Shown one piece after another: positions 42,630 through 52,279 of a stretch of DNA of 64,000 nt; the stretch's first letter is position 1; each line of letters begins with the position of its first letter. The notes beneath the pieces were generated by a model. The model was not told where the DNA came from. It made no database searches and saw only the letters and a list, made by a program, of their open reading frames with translations. The DNA lies in the NCBI GenBank assembly GCA_964019415.1, contig OZ025868.1, forward strand, positions 902,501 through 966,500. Direction: 5' to 3'. Source of the DNA: Ianthella basta (lineage: Eukaryota; Porifera; Demospongiae; Verongiida; Ianthellidae). The position numbers and the translations under genes are program-made.

Positions 42630-42936
42630 GCCATCCATCTGTCCAACAAGTTGCTCTGAGACTCACCCCCACTGCTGGTAGTCTGAGGGTCCAACTGACT
42701 ACCAAGTGCCCTGGTACCAGGGAGAGCATCCCCCAGTACTCCATCTCAACGTCAACATCACCTTGCAGCAGACGGCAGACAGGACAGCAGACTCTCCCTG
42801 TTACCAACCTGACCACTCCCGTCAGTGGTAGTGAGAAGGTAGCCCTTGATCCAGGGACCTACTCTGTCACTGTCACTGTCACTAACCAACATGGTGACAC
42901 CACATCTGTACCACAGGAGGTCACTGTACCAACTTG
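42630..42936 (+). CDS. Receptor copy 2, membrane-proximal extracellular exon
   Basis: Acceptor AG is at 42628-42629, phase 1. It reads HPSVQQVALRLTPTAGSLRV, LTTKCPGTRESIPQYSISTS, TLPVTNLTTPVSGSEKVALD and PGTYSVTVTVTNQHGDTTSV, ending near a GTGTTT donor (42937) in phase 2. The L.PGTYSVTVTVTN pattern is FN3-like. It is open, but its 3' phase does not fit the phase 1 transmembrane exon. Confidence 0.55.
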
Positions 42937-43382
42937 GTGTTTGCAGCTCCACTAATTCCTCATGCTCGCTCCTCACGCATGTGGTGTTGTGTGATGTTAC
43001 TATTTGAGATAGTAGTACATTCCTCACTGCTCTTATAGTTCATCCACAATGGTTTATGTTCTTGCTCAGAGTAATGCATGTCATGTGTGTTTATTGTTTG
43101 ACATTGCATGCTGTGTGCCACTATGGTGCACTGTTGGGGTTTGGTTTCACGATGGCTTCTCCATGCAACTGGCCGAACTGAGATGCTCTTAAGTGTAAGT
43201 TGTTGTTGCTTCTTTAAATTATGGGAATTGTCTAATGTAGTGAAGCCTTGGAAACCTGCTCCATGGTCTGCTCTTGTTGTCATTGGTAATTTGGTGCTGT
43301 GTTTTGTGCATGTTACCTTCATATTAGTCAGTGTTTGTATTGGGCAGTATGTGTCACATGGCTTGTTCCTCTTCACCTACAG
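42937..43382 (+). other. Receptor copy 2, intron before TM exon
   Basis: No gene or repeat seen. It ends with TTCACCTACAG. Confidence 0.5.
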
Positions 43383-43495
43383 TGTCTTGCTCAGGAAACA
43401 CTGACCTCCTCCCAGCTGTGATAGCACTCAGTGCTGCTTTGGTCATTGTCATCCTTCTCCTTTGGCCATTTCCACTATCATCTTCTTATACTTAA
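43383..43495 (+). pseudogene. Receptor copy 2, transmembrane exon with frameshift
   Basis: Acceptor AG is at 43381-43382 and donor GTGAGT at 43496. It reads SCSGNTDLLPAVIALSAALV and IVILLL, then must change frame to continue as AISTIIFLYL. The length, 113 bp, is one short of a multiple of three. In the unshifted frame a TAA ends the protein inside the helix. It is homologous to 5513-5614. Confidence 0.8.
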
Positions 43496-45236
43496 GTGAG
43501 TCTTGTCTTTCATCTTGCTACTTGTAGCTAATGGTTTCTATGTGTGCATACACACATGTGAGGGAGATGTACCATTGTTACTCACCCCCAAGCACCTAGT
43601 GCAAAGGGGGTAAAGCAATCATTTTGATATGTCTGTCTGTCAGTCAGAATGTTTGACATTTGCCACTCACGCAGTTGATCTATAACACTATACAACCCCA
43701 CGTCTGAGAAAATAATGCCATCGCGACATTCAGTCATGTCTGTGGACCTGGATTCAATCGAAATGGATGGCTTGCCGAGAAATCCCCGTCTTCAGTGGCA
43801 TTTCCTGGGCTCCTCCATTTTGTTGTGTACTTTTATAGATATTGACCGTGAGCTGAGGCTATGTAGGATGGCTGGTAGCAGTGAAGACCATAAACGTTTT
43901 TCTAGGCATTCGCTGGGTAGTTAATCCTTCACTGAAACGCTCCTTGCTTGTCTCTTAATGCTTTTCTTGCTTGTCTGAGCCAAATCTTCCTCTCCATTCC
44001 TTGAAATTGACTCAGATATTTAGAAGCAATGGCTCAGATGCAAATAAGTGGTTCACTTTTGCTCCGCTCAGAACTGGCCATGCAAACAATTATAGCTCAC
44101 AAGATGCACTCTGCCATATGCATGTGTAGGCAAACGTCTGGGTTTGATTGTCTTCTGTACTACAGCCCGGGAAATCTAGATCTATTAGCCTTTGGCAACA
44201 GTCATCTAATGCACCAGTATAGTGAAGTTTGTAGTACAGTGATGTCTGAGTCCTCTAGCTATAGGCTAAGATACCTTGTGCACAGAAGAAGTAATTTGCT
44301 AAATCTTGTGCATACTGTGCAGGGCTTCATGAAACACAAATGTGAAATCCTTAGAATAAGGAGGTTTAATTTGCAATATAGCTATATGTGTCCCAAAGAA
44401 TTTGTATGAATATGAAAGTTTCTTGTTCACTTTTGCAAGATTCGTAGCTGGTACATAGTCATGAGTCACATGCATCATTCAAATGTTGTCCATACCATGC
44501 AGGACTTCATGAAAATGCAAAATTTATGTGAAATTCCTCGGGATAAGGAGTACATTGTCCTACCAAATTTGTATGCATATGCAGAGCTGGAAAGTTGAAT
44601 TAATGGGAATTCTGGAGAATGGGCCCAATGATGTAGCTACATAACTTACTGGGATGTGTTGGTTTTAAGGGGGTTAAGCTTTAATAAAAAAAGTTGATGT
44701 ATACATTGTTAATTAAGTGCAGACAATTAGATGATTCCTGTGATCAGAACACGGGCATAATCTGGAATTTTAGCAGGGACTTCCAGTTTTAGGCTTGTAA
44801 CTTAGGAGTAATGACGTCATATTGCTTCATCAAAATGGCCACCAAAAGAAAGGCAAATAATTTAGCAGCTAAAATCATGCAAAAACGATGTGAAAGTGAA
44901 AGGCAACTGTCTTCTGTAGTGCACCAGCAGAGGGAAACTCTGGTATCAGCACTAAATCATCCTTCAGTACTGGTCTGTAGTTCTTATGGATTCCTTAGTG
45001 TACTATGGAAGTAGCCAGCTAGCTATGCTGGAGACTAAGTTTAGTGTGTGTGTGAGTTGGAGGTGCAGTAGAAATGCGTGTGACACTCGCCTATTGCGTG
45101 TGTCTTGGCAGGTATGCATATGCAATTGTCCCCCTGGTTCAAGTTTGCATGGTATCTGATAGCTAGTCATGTGTCACATCCATCTTTCGCTGCATGTATA
45201 GGAAACATTTGACAACCACATCTTATGTTTCTGTAG
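43496..45236 (+). other. Receptor copy 2, intron before tail exon
   Basis: This 1.7-kb intron is the counterpart of the 22-kb intron in copy 1. Its second half (about 44640-45120) is repeated downstream at 45960-46330, including a GACGTCAT-containing block. A 59-codon frame from 44835 (MATKRKANNLAAKIMQKRCE) is broken in the downstream copy, so I do not call it a gene. Confidence 0.55.
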
Positions 45237-45454
45237 GAAATTGGAAAATGTCTGCAATCCTGAATAATATGAAAGGTCCCAACTCCCATTATGATGAAGT
45301 GGAAATGGGACCACAGAGCCTCCCAAAATCCCATTCCAAATCCGCAACTGAGCTTCAGTATGGAGTGTGTGGAGGGGGTGTGACCAGCACTGATCTTGCA
45401 ATGGAGGAGAACCCTGCTTATGAGTCAGTGGATGTAGCAGCTACAAGGCCGTGA
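45237..45454 (+). CDS. Receptor copy 2, cytoplasmic tail exon
   Basis: Acceptor AG is at 45235-45236, phase 1; the stop TGA is at 45452-45454. It reads NWKMSAILNNMKGPNSHYDE, then ELQYGVCGGGVTSTDLAMEE and NPAYESVDVAATRP. Compared with copy 1 the tyrosine motifs YDEV and NPAY and the phrase VCGGGVTSTDLAM are kept, while flanking residues differ. The exon itself is intact although upstream exons are damaged, which argues for recent loss of function or for use in an alternative transcript. Confidence 0.78.
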
Positions 45455-46758
45455 ACAAAATTGGAGTAATGGATACATAATGATGTTGTGTCTTCATGTG
45501 TGTGTATCTGCATTTGTGTGAGTTCCTAAGTCTTCCTGGTGCATTAGGTACTGTGTAGTGCTGTCTTTTGAAAATGCTTCAAGAAGCACCCATGGCTAGT
45601 TATAATGTTTATAAATGTATGATTTGTATGCAGTTCACTACTGTAACAGCTAGAGTTATATCACAGTTTGTTGGCTTTGTATTAACTTTATTCAATGCTC
45701 TACTTACTAGCTAGCACTGTCATGGAGAATGAGCTGACTTTGAGTGTACTCGTTGCCATGATAATGGATTCCATTTCTCATCAGTGACTCTGAGTGGTAC
45801 ACACACACTTTGCCAGTCCCATGGGCATGCAGGCAAGTTGTAATAGGGACAGTTCTCTAGTTCTGAAGCTAGCTGTCTGGATAATCATTCTTAAGCTAAC
45901 CTCTAAGACTGACTCTGACCAAGTCTACATGGTGGAATTAACTTCATTCAGTTGATGTGTACATTGTTAATCAAGTACCTCGGGCACAGTCTGGAATTTT
46001 AGTTTGGGGGGCTTTCAGATTATGCTTGCAACTGATGTGCAATGACGTCATTTTACATCATCAGAATGGCTGCCTAACAGTAGGTAAACATTTTAGAAGC
46101 TAAAATTAAGGGGAACATTGTGGAGGTGAAAGGCGACTGTCTTTTGTAGTGAATTAGCAGAGGAAACATTCAGTATCAGCACTATTTCATCCCCCAGTAC
46201 AGGTTTTCAATACTTTTGAACTCCTTAGTTGCTATTCAGCTAGCTATGCTGGAGATTGAGTTTGCTGTGCGTGTGAGATGGAGTAGTAGAAATGCGTGTG
46301 ACGCACGCCTAATGCACGTATTCTTCTTACAGCATTCTAAAACCAACGATATGGAAATGCGATAGGCAGTGGGGAATCCCCTAGCTGGTTACCCCACGCG
46401 ATTGCCCTAACTACTTTAGAACCCCCCTTTCGGGAATCCTAGATCCACCACTGGAATAGCTTAAGCTAGCTGCGTATATAGCTAGCTACACAGATTGCTA
46501 GCTAAACATATATCATAGGTCATTGCATTTGATTGTTACTTGCACTGTATTATTATAAATTATACAGTATGAACCCAGCTGCAGTCCATGTGTTTCATAG
46601 CTAGCATGTCATACATTTATTATAATACAGTTTATGCTTACATTCCTATTTTCTTGTTTACACTTTTGCTTCTATAATGCTAGATAGCTATAGCTATCCT
46701 GCGTGGGGTATGTACTCTATGAGTACTCTAGTTAAGACCTTCCACACATCTTGGTGAA
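45455..46758 (+). other. 3' flank of copy 2 with direct duplication
   Basis: 45455-45890 resembles the 3' flank of copy 1. 45960-46330 is a direct repeat of 44640-45120 from the copy 2 intron, with about 1.3 kb between the two. No gene. Confidence 0.55.
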
Positions 46759-46813
46759 ATGGAGGGAGTTGCAACTTCTCACAGTAGTCTCAGGCTTCTT
46801 CTCTTCTGCGTAG
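46759..46813 (+). pseudogene. Receptor copy 3, signal-peptide exon
   Basis: The ATG at 46759 opens MEGVATSHSSLRLLLFCV and ends in phase 1 at donor GTATGA (46814). It has the same 55-bp length and nearly the same peptide as copy 4 (51797-51851). The exon is open, but downstream the gene is broken off inside the first Ig exon, so this is a stub. Confidence 0.75.
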
Positions 46814-46954
46814 GTATGAGCGTTTTGGTAGACTTTTAGTTATCGCTTTAGAGTTGAAATTGTTCCAGGGGATTGCTACGTTAGGAGTGTGGCAGCTGCT
46901 ATTGCAACCTCACCTCCTCTCGGCGAGAACCAACTAGCTACACATGTACCTTTT
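46814..46954 (+). other. Receptor copy 3, first part of intron 1
   Basis: It matches the copy 4 intron from 51852 onwards (TTTTGGTAGA, TATCGCTTTAGAGTTGAAATT) until interrupted by a LINE fragment. Confidence 0.65.
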
Positions 46955-47330
46955 GTATATACAAGGGGGAACAGCAGAATTAAGGGTAGAAACTGGCAGA
47001 TGGTGTGGGTTAAGTAGGGGCGAGTGACTTTGTAAGAACTGTGACAATGGTGAAGTGGAAGGTGTCAAGCACTTTATGTGCCGGTGTGTATTTGTGGCAG
47101 AAGAGAGGAGAGAAATGGCAAGGCTGATGAATGAGATAGAGGTCAGATGGGAGAGCATGGAGGACGATGAGAGGGTGATATGGGTACTGGAGGAGGCATG
47201 CAGAGATGGAGGAGTGTGGAAGGTGCTGCAGAGGATGTGGCGGAAATGGACAAGCTGCTCTAAAAGAACTATGCCCATTGTGAGTCTTTTGATGCTTTGT
47301 TACATTCAATTATATTATAGTGCTGCATGG
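46955..47330 (+). pseudogene. LINE C-terminal fragment in copy 3 intron
   Basis: From 47055 it reads MEGVKHFMCRCVFVAEERRE and RVIWVLEEACRDGG, homologous to 900-1090 at the left of the window (VEHFLLRC, VVMVLDEAFADRR). Just before, GGTGAAGTGGAAG matches GGAGAAGTGGAAG there. A 5'-truncated insertion of the same family, about 375 bp. Confidence 0.7.
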
Positions 47331-47510
47331 GGCTGACACCCTAGTGTTTGTATTACAATACAGTGCACTTAAATAATTATAATAATATTAATACACGTTT
47401 TACTTTTGACTGTACATCTGTGGTCGACCATTCAGCTAAGACACGCTGTTCTCTTAATTGATTATCATTGTCTGTACCTTTAGCTAAATCTGGCAACTTG
47501 AACTCATTTA
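47331..47510 (+). pseudogene. Receptor copy 3, end of intron and truncated Ig exon
   Basis: The intron end (TTTACTTTTGACTGTA, then TTAATTGATTATCATTGTCTGTACCTTTAG) matches copy 4 (52010-52279). After the acceptor at 47485 only about 25 bases resemble the Ig1 exon (CTAAATCTGGCA against CTATATTTGGCA), and then homology stops. So the array copy is broken at the first Ig exon. Confidence 0.65.
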
Positions 47511-47897
47511 GTGTGTATGTTGAGAGTCGAGTGGTAGGCCTTATGCATCACTGAGAAAAGGCTCATTAAGAACACCTGAGTTGTGCAATTCTAACGGGCC
47601 CCTGGGACATGAAACCGTAGCCTTTTTGCGCCACTCTGCACTGTGACCTACGATATTGTTACCCAATGTTGTCTGATTCGCTGCACGATTTCATTTGCCC
47701 TTCTTAGATTATCCATTCGCGCTATCAGAGGATCAAGATTGCTGCATCACCCGATTGCTCCATTTGATTTCACACTCATGCATGTTGAAGCCCAAGTGAT
47801 GGGGTAACCATGACTAACTACAACTATGACATTTGGTTTGTATCTGTTGTGTTGGTTGTTTATTATCCAAGGCAGTGCGCATGTGTGCCTTCTGTAT
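47511..47897. other. Unassigned interval after copy 3
   Basis: No gene or repeat recognised. Confidence 0.4.
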
Positions 47898-48566
47898 TAT
47901 TGGGGCGAGCCTGTGCGAGCCCCTTCCCTTACGAGTAGTACGTCTGTTTGGGCCACGGGGGAAAGTTTTGGCGTAATATATTGGTCAGCGGTCTGCATAA
48001 CATTTTGGCCAGGGGCCTGCAACTCGCAGTAGGTGTACTTGGTCGCACTATCGATGCATATCATTATACCTGCACGGGGGCCCACACAATGGATAGGGTC
48101 AATACAATGTGAGTCGACCCACGGCATGCTACAGCTATGGATCGCACCACGGGCAATTCTACGGACCATAGACTGTCAGACTCGCCCAACGACAGATAGG
48201 ACCGCATGCACAGTAGGAGAGAGAGAGAGAATGGGCCCAGCGTGCCTCGGAAACGCCAGAACAGATGGAAGAATGGTGCCGAGTGCGGAGAGAGCGCGAC
48301 AGGCCTAGGGCCAGGCGGGCTGCCCAGCTGCAGAGAACGGACGTCGCGAGAAGTTATCCTTAGGTCAGCGCGCAGTAGAATACAATGTACGAGGCAGCTG
48401 CACAGGAGGGAACAGAACCAGGAAACAGAGGAAAGTCGCCAAGCTGACCCAGTTAGTAGAAGCAAGAGTGCGCAGAAGAGACAGCACAAGAGAATGGAAG
48501 GGGATTATTGTGCTTACTGTTTAATGCATGCATCACTGAAACAGTCACTGCGTGGCGCTTCCTCAG
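47898..48566. mobile_element. Short TIR element, copy 2 (inverted relative to 4776)
   Basis: The left end GGGGCGAGCCTGTGCGAGCC and the right end (CTTCCTCAGGGTCGCCC, 48558-48574) match the ends of the element at 4776-5312 in reverse complement. The interior is longer and includes a purine-rich GAGAGAGAGAGA stretch near 48219-48230. An open frame at 48206-48649 is arginine-rich low-complexity sequence, not supported as a gene. Confidence 0.55.
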
Positions 48567-48567
48567 G

Positions 48568-49720
48568 GTCGCCCGACAATGCTTGGCATTCACTAGTTAA
48601 AAACCCAAACCACCCTCAGCGTCCTCAACCGCACACGCCAAAGCCCTGATGAGAACACTGAACAGCAGTCTAACCAAAGGACACGCAGCCTATTGGAGCC
48701 ACCACCTGGAGTCCCTATCAGTACAGTCCAAGTTTCTGGATGTGGTTGCTCTTGAACAACAGTCCAATGCATGGTCACGGATCATGTTCTCCCTCCCAGC
48801 TGGACAGATGTCCTTCATGAACCGAGCTGGTATTGACTGCCTACCCACACCAGTGAACCTCTGCCGATGGAGACTACAATCTGACCCCTCCTGCCCCTTG
48901 TGCTGCTCACGACCATGCACAGTCAACCACATCTTGAACTGTTGTCCAACTGCCCTGACGCAGGATCGCTACACATGGCGTCATGACTCTGTTTTGGCCC
49001 ACACTGTGGACATCTTGAGGTCCCACCTCCCTGATGGCTCTACACTGTACGCAGACCTGCCAGGCCACAGGGCATTGGACAATCCTCCATCAACTGTGCC
49101 CCTATCCATTGTTCCGACCACTGCCCGCCCAGACATTGTCATCATCCAGGACAAAACTATCAAACTGCTGGAGCTCACAGTACCAGCAAACACAGTGACA
49201 CACATCACAAATGCCCGGATGAGAAAACAATCCAAGCAAAACTACATTGCCCTCACAAACGATCTTGAGGTTGCAGTTTTTTTTGCAGTCCTGGACACCC
49301 TGGAAATAGGCTCCCTCGGTCATTTCACCAAAGAGGCAATCACCACCATTCAAACCATCCTCCCAACGCAGACCAGACGATCAATCGCGAATCTCCTATC
49401 CGAACTAAGCAAGGTCGCAGTAGCATGCTCAGCCCACATCTTCCAAGCAAGATGTAGTACAGATTGGAACCCAAACACACCTCTAATCCATCCTTTCACG
49501 TCAGCGTCCATTTAACAGTCATTTATCTCTGTCACCAAACTATTTATTAATCAACTCATTTTATCTCAGTTCATAAGCTCATCTCTACCTTGTATTTACT
49601 TACAAGCTTGCCAGGCATCCCTTCCCAGCTGAATGCTGGTCTGGGTATACGCCTGTGTCCGAGTTTTCTCATGCTCTATGTATATGTATATGCATGGTGT
49701 ATGTTGCAGTCATAATTATG
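48568..49720 (+). mobile_element. 5'-truncated LINE end with zinc knuckle and nuclease-like domain
   Basis: The segment comprises the end of a retrotransposon ORF (48649-49515) and a 3' UTR of about 200 bp. The 3' limit near 49720 is approximate, and no target-site duplication could be defined. Confidence 0.6.
48649..49515 (+). CDS. Retrotransposon ORF C-terminus: zinc knuckle plus PD-(D/E)XK-like motif
   Basis: A 288-codon open frame. Residues ~75-100 read CRWRLQSDPSCPLCCSRPCT and VNHILNCCPTA, a C-x2-C...H-x4-C knuckle. Residues ~165-185 read RPDIVIIQDKTIKLLELTVP, matching the R-P-D..12-14..E pattern of the restriction-like endonuclease found after the RT in R2/R4-type LINEs. A helical stretch follows, with MRKQSKQNYIALTNDLE. 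The frame is intact, but the RT part upstream is missing. The order (knuckle, then RPD...E) supports this reading. A related domain in another retroelement class is possible. Confidence 0.65.
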   Translation: MRTLNSSLTKGHAAYWSHHLESLSVQSKFLDVVALEQQSNAWSRIMFSLPAGQMSFMNRAGIDCLPTPVNLCRWRLQSDPSCPLCCSRPCTVNHILNCCPTALTQDRYTWRHDSVLAHTVDILRSHLPDGSTLYADLPGHRALDNPPSTVPLSIVPTTARPDIVIIQDKTIKLLELTVPANTVTHITNARMRKQSKQNYIALTNDLEVAVFFAVLDTLEIGSLGHFTKEAITTIQTILPTQTRRSIANLLSELSKVAVACSAHIFQARCSTDWNPNTPLIHPFTSASI

Positions 49721-49744
49721 ACGTTTTTCAACAATATGAGGTTA
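49516..49744. other. 3' UTR of LINE fragment and spacer
   Basis: No further feature. Confidence 0.4.
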
Positions 49745-50107
49745 GGTATAATTTACGGACCGTAACGGGCCGGACCGGACCATACATTAAATAGGACCGT
49801 CCGAAAAATGGCTGAATCGGTATAAATGTCGGACCGCCGGTATAAAATTCGGATCAAGTTCAGTCGATCCTGAGCATACATTTGACCATTTGAACAAAAA
49901 GGCTGCTGGAAGCCTGATATGTTACCGCCGGTGCAGCGCTTCCGCGAAGAATAGCTAGAGCCGCACTTCGCCGTCTTTCTTGTAAACAGCTAGCTAAGTG
50001 CGAACAAGATTTTGCATAGTGCTAGTGACTGGTGTTTAACTGTAAGGCGATAGATGACGGTATATATAAAGCAAGAAGGTGCGATTTAGGTGATAATCCT
50101 GAGTGAT

Positions 50108-50273
50108 ATGGAACCTGCAAGTGAGGAGATTCCCGTGTTGGAAAGAACGAATCAAGAACTTTCTGCATCAAGAGCGCATGATCTTCTGCAAGATACAGAG
50201 AGCGCAGCAGCCTTACCGCCCATCAGCCCCCTAGGAGGAACTGTCTTCCTGTACTACAATCCAGGGAAAGAAG
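50108..50273 (+). CDS. CG-1-like protein, exon 1
   Basis: From ATG 50108 to donor GTAAGC (50274), phase 1. It encodes an acidic leader (MEPASEEIPVLERTNQELSA), then PPISPLGGTVFLYYNPGKE. The GTVFLYY stretch fits the beginning of a CG-1 DNA-binding domain, where G-S-L-F-L-Y is typical. It joins exon 2 in frame. An ATG at 50090 in the same frame would add six residues. Confidence 0.6.
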
Positions 50274-50512
50274 GTAAGCATCCAGAGCTGCGGGCGTAGT
50301 GCAAGAATATCGCGCACGCATGCGATTAAGCAATCTCCTGTATGGAATATAATACAGTTTTCATCACTAGGAAATGATATGCATGATACAATAAGCCAAT
50401 AGGATAGCTACAGACATAAAAGTTGTAATAAAACATAAATACAAATAATCAAATTACATCAAGTACTAATAGCATGAATTAGCTAAATAACAATGTCATA
50501 TGGACTTTACAG

Positions 50513-50727
50513 GTGACTGGAAAGCTGATGGTTACCGTTGGTTCCAAAACGGGCGTAAACGTCTACCAACTTCTAATCCAGTGGTGGAGAAGACTTATTA
50601 CGTACTGCTTGTTGATGGAGATGCGGGTCCAGCCAAGAATAAGGAGTTCAAGAAGGTCATATACCACCTGGCTGATGACCCAAAAGGGAAACAAGGGACC
50701 CTCATTCAGTACTTGGGCGAGTTCTAG
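50513..50727 (+). CDS. CG-1-like protein, exon 2
   Basis: Acceptor AG is at 50511-50512, phase 1; the stop TAG is at 50725-50727. With exon 1 the protein has about 126 residues. The exon reads DWKADGYRWFQNGRKRLPTS, EKTYYVLLVDGD, FKKVIYHLADDPKG and TLIQYLGEF. The D-G-[HY]-x-W, C/T-Y-Y, F-x-R/K-x-x-Y and [IL]-x-x-Y positions follow the CG-1 domain of CAMTA transcription factors. CAMTA proteins are much larger, so this is a stand-alone domain. It lies inside a TIR element, so it may be a transposon DNA-binding protein or a captured host domain. I am moderately sure of the fold and unsure of the role. Confidence 0.6.
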
Positions 50728-50811
50728 TGAAATATGTACATGGGGAAAAGAAAAGATAAGACATAATTCTAATGTACAATAACGTAGTCATAAGTGAGGA
50801 CTGCCCTGCAT

Positions 50812-51330
50812 AGTGTGTGTAGTGGAAGTGTGTAGGGAGTGTCATGTGTAGTGGGAGTGTGTATGGAGTGTCCTGTGTAGTGGGAGTGTGTATGGAATGT
50901 CCTGTGTAGTGGGAGTGTGTATACAGTGTCCTGTGTAGTGGGAGTGTGTATGGAGTGTCCAGTGTAGTGGGAGTGTGTATGGAATGACCTGTGTAGTGGA
51001 AGTGTGTATGGAGTGTCCAGTGTAGTGGGAGTGTGTATGGAGTATCCTGTGCAGTGGGAGTGGGTATACAGTGTCCTGTGTAGTGGGAGTGTGTTACGGA
51101 GTGTCCTGTGTAGTGGGAGTGTGTATGGAGTATCATGTGTAGTGGGAGTGTGTATACAGTGTCCTGTGTAGTGGGAGTGTGTATGGAGTGTCCAGTGTAG
51201 TGGGAGTGTGTATGGAATGGCCTGTGTAGTGGGAGTGTGTATGGAGTATCCTGTGTAGTGGAAGTGTGTATGGAGTATCCTGTGCAGTGGGAGTGTGTAT
51301 ACAGTGTCCTGTGTAGTGGGAGTGAGAGAA
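50812..51330. repeat. 29-bp minisatellite, about 18 units
   Basis: The unit GTCCTGTGTAGTGGGAGTGT plus GTATGGAAT recurs with small changes. Both antisense frames are open for long stretches (THSHYTGHSIHTP-type repeats), but this is a by-product of a repeat without stops. Confidence 0.92.
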
Positions 51331-51796
51331 GTATACATAGTATTATAGATTAATTGCTCAAAGGTTGGCCTTCAACTCTGAGCTCCAGATTCCTCCAGTT
51401 GAGTAACCTAGTCATTTCGTTCGGACCCGATACCAATAGCTATTGAAGAAATAGTGACTAACAGTGCACGCAGGTAGAAAGGAAGTAGCTACATGCACAG
51501 CACTTATCTTGATTTTGTCCAGGGAAAGCTGAAACTTGCGCATGCTCGCTTGTACTTGAAAGGGAATGGGGATTGCTTCTCCTGCCTCCCGCCATCACCA
51601 GCTGCAGACACCCATTCGCGTGTGGTCCGTAAATTATACCGCTGAACTATCGGACCGGACGGTCCGGTCCGGTCCATCACGGTCCGTAAATTATACCCGA
51701 CCTACTATGATTCCGAATGTTGTTCAATAATTCCGACCTACGGAAGTTGTAAGGCGTTGGGGAATCCCCTAGTCTCGCACAGTACGTCATCAGGGA

Positions 51797-51851
51797 ATGG
51801 AAGGAGTCTCAACTTCTCACAGTTGTCTCAGGCTTATTCTCCTCGGCGTAG
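51797..51851 (+). CDS. Receptor copy 4, signal-peptide exon
   Basis: The ATG at 51797 opens MEGVSTSHSCLRLILLGV and ends in phase 1 at donor GTACGA (51852). The hydrophobic core LRLILLGV and the match to copies 2 and 3 support a signal peptide. The phase fits the next exon (52280). Confidence 0.75.
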
Positions 51852-52279
51852 GTACGAGCGTTTTGGTAGAGTTATCGCTTTAGAGTTGAAATTGTCCTAG
51901 GAGATCCCTAGCTTACCCTACATTAGGAGCGTGGCAGCTGGAATTGCCACCTCGCCTTCTCTCGGCCGCGACCAAACTAGCTACACATGTACCTTTCGTA
52001 CATACGTTTTACCTTTGACTGTATATATCTGTGCTGACCATGGATCATGTATAATATACGGACACAGCAATTTTCCGTCATTAACGTCTCAGATTCGAGC
52101 CTCTAAACGTCTCCCTAGCACTTTCCAACTTAGCCTTGGGTGCGCTCTATAACAACTTAGCCTTGGGTGCGCTCTATAACAACTTAACCTTGGGTGCGCT
52201 CTATAACAACTTAGTTTCGGGCCGTCTGTTCAATTGGGGATATCCTGTTTTAATTGATTCTCTTTGTCTGTACCTTTAG
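51852..52279 (+). other. Receptor copy 4, intron 1 with 27-bp tandem repeat
   Basis: This GT-AG intron is 428 bp. At about 52124-52211 the unit ACTTAGCCTTGGGTGCGCTC plus TATAACA is present three times in tandem and begins a fourth copy. It ends TGTCTGTACCTTTAG. Confidence 0.75.

Larger units (their letters stand above)
49745..51697 (+). mobile_element. TIR element carrying a CG-1-like gene
   Basis: The left end GGTATAATTTACGGACCGT and the right end are inverted copies, continuing with GGCCGGACCGGACC-type words (left 49766-49780; right 51655-51675). A second inverted copy of the 17-bp end occurs inside the right end (51625-51641). No clear target-site duplication was found. The element holds a two-exon gene and a 29-bp minisatellite. 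No transposase is recognisable, unless the CG-1-like protein is part of one. Confidence 0.7.

Noticed and set aside
42607..43376. Minus strand frames across copy 2 exons
   Set aside because: They run antisense to the FN3-like exon and intron and have no domain.
44811..45014. Short basic frame MATKRKANNLAAKIM
   Set aside because: It lies in a duplicated block whose second copy has stops in the same frame; no domain.
48206..48649. 147-codon arginine-rich frame
   Set aside because: Low-complexity sequence inside a TIR element; no motif and no matching frame in the related element at 4776.
50702..51338. Long minus strand frames of THSHYTGHSIHTP-type repeats
   Set aside because: The 29-bp unit happens to lack stops in two antisense frames; there is no conserved start or domain, and the frames arise from the minisatellite.
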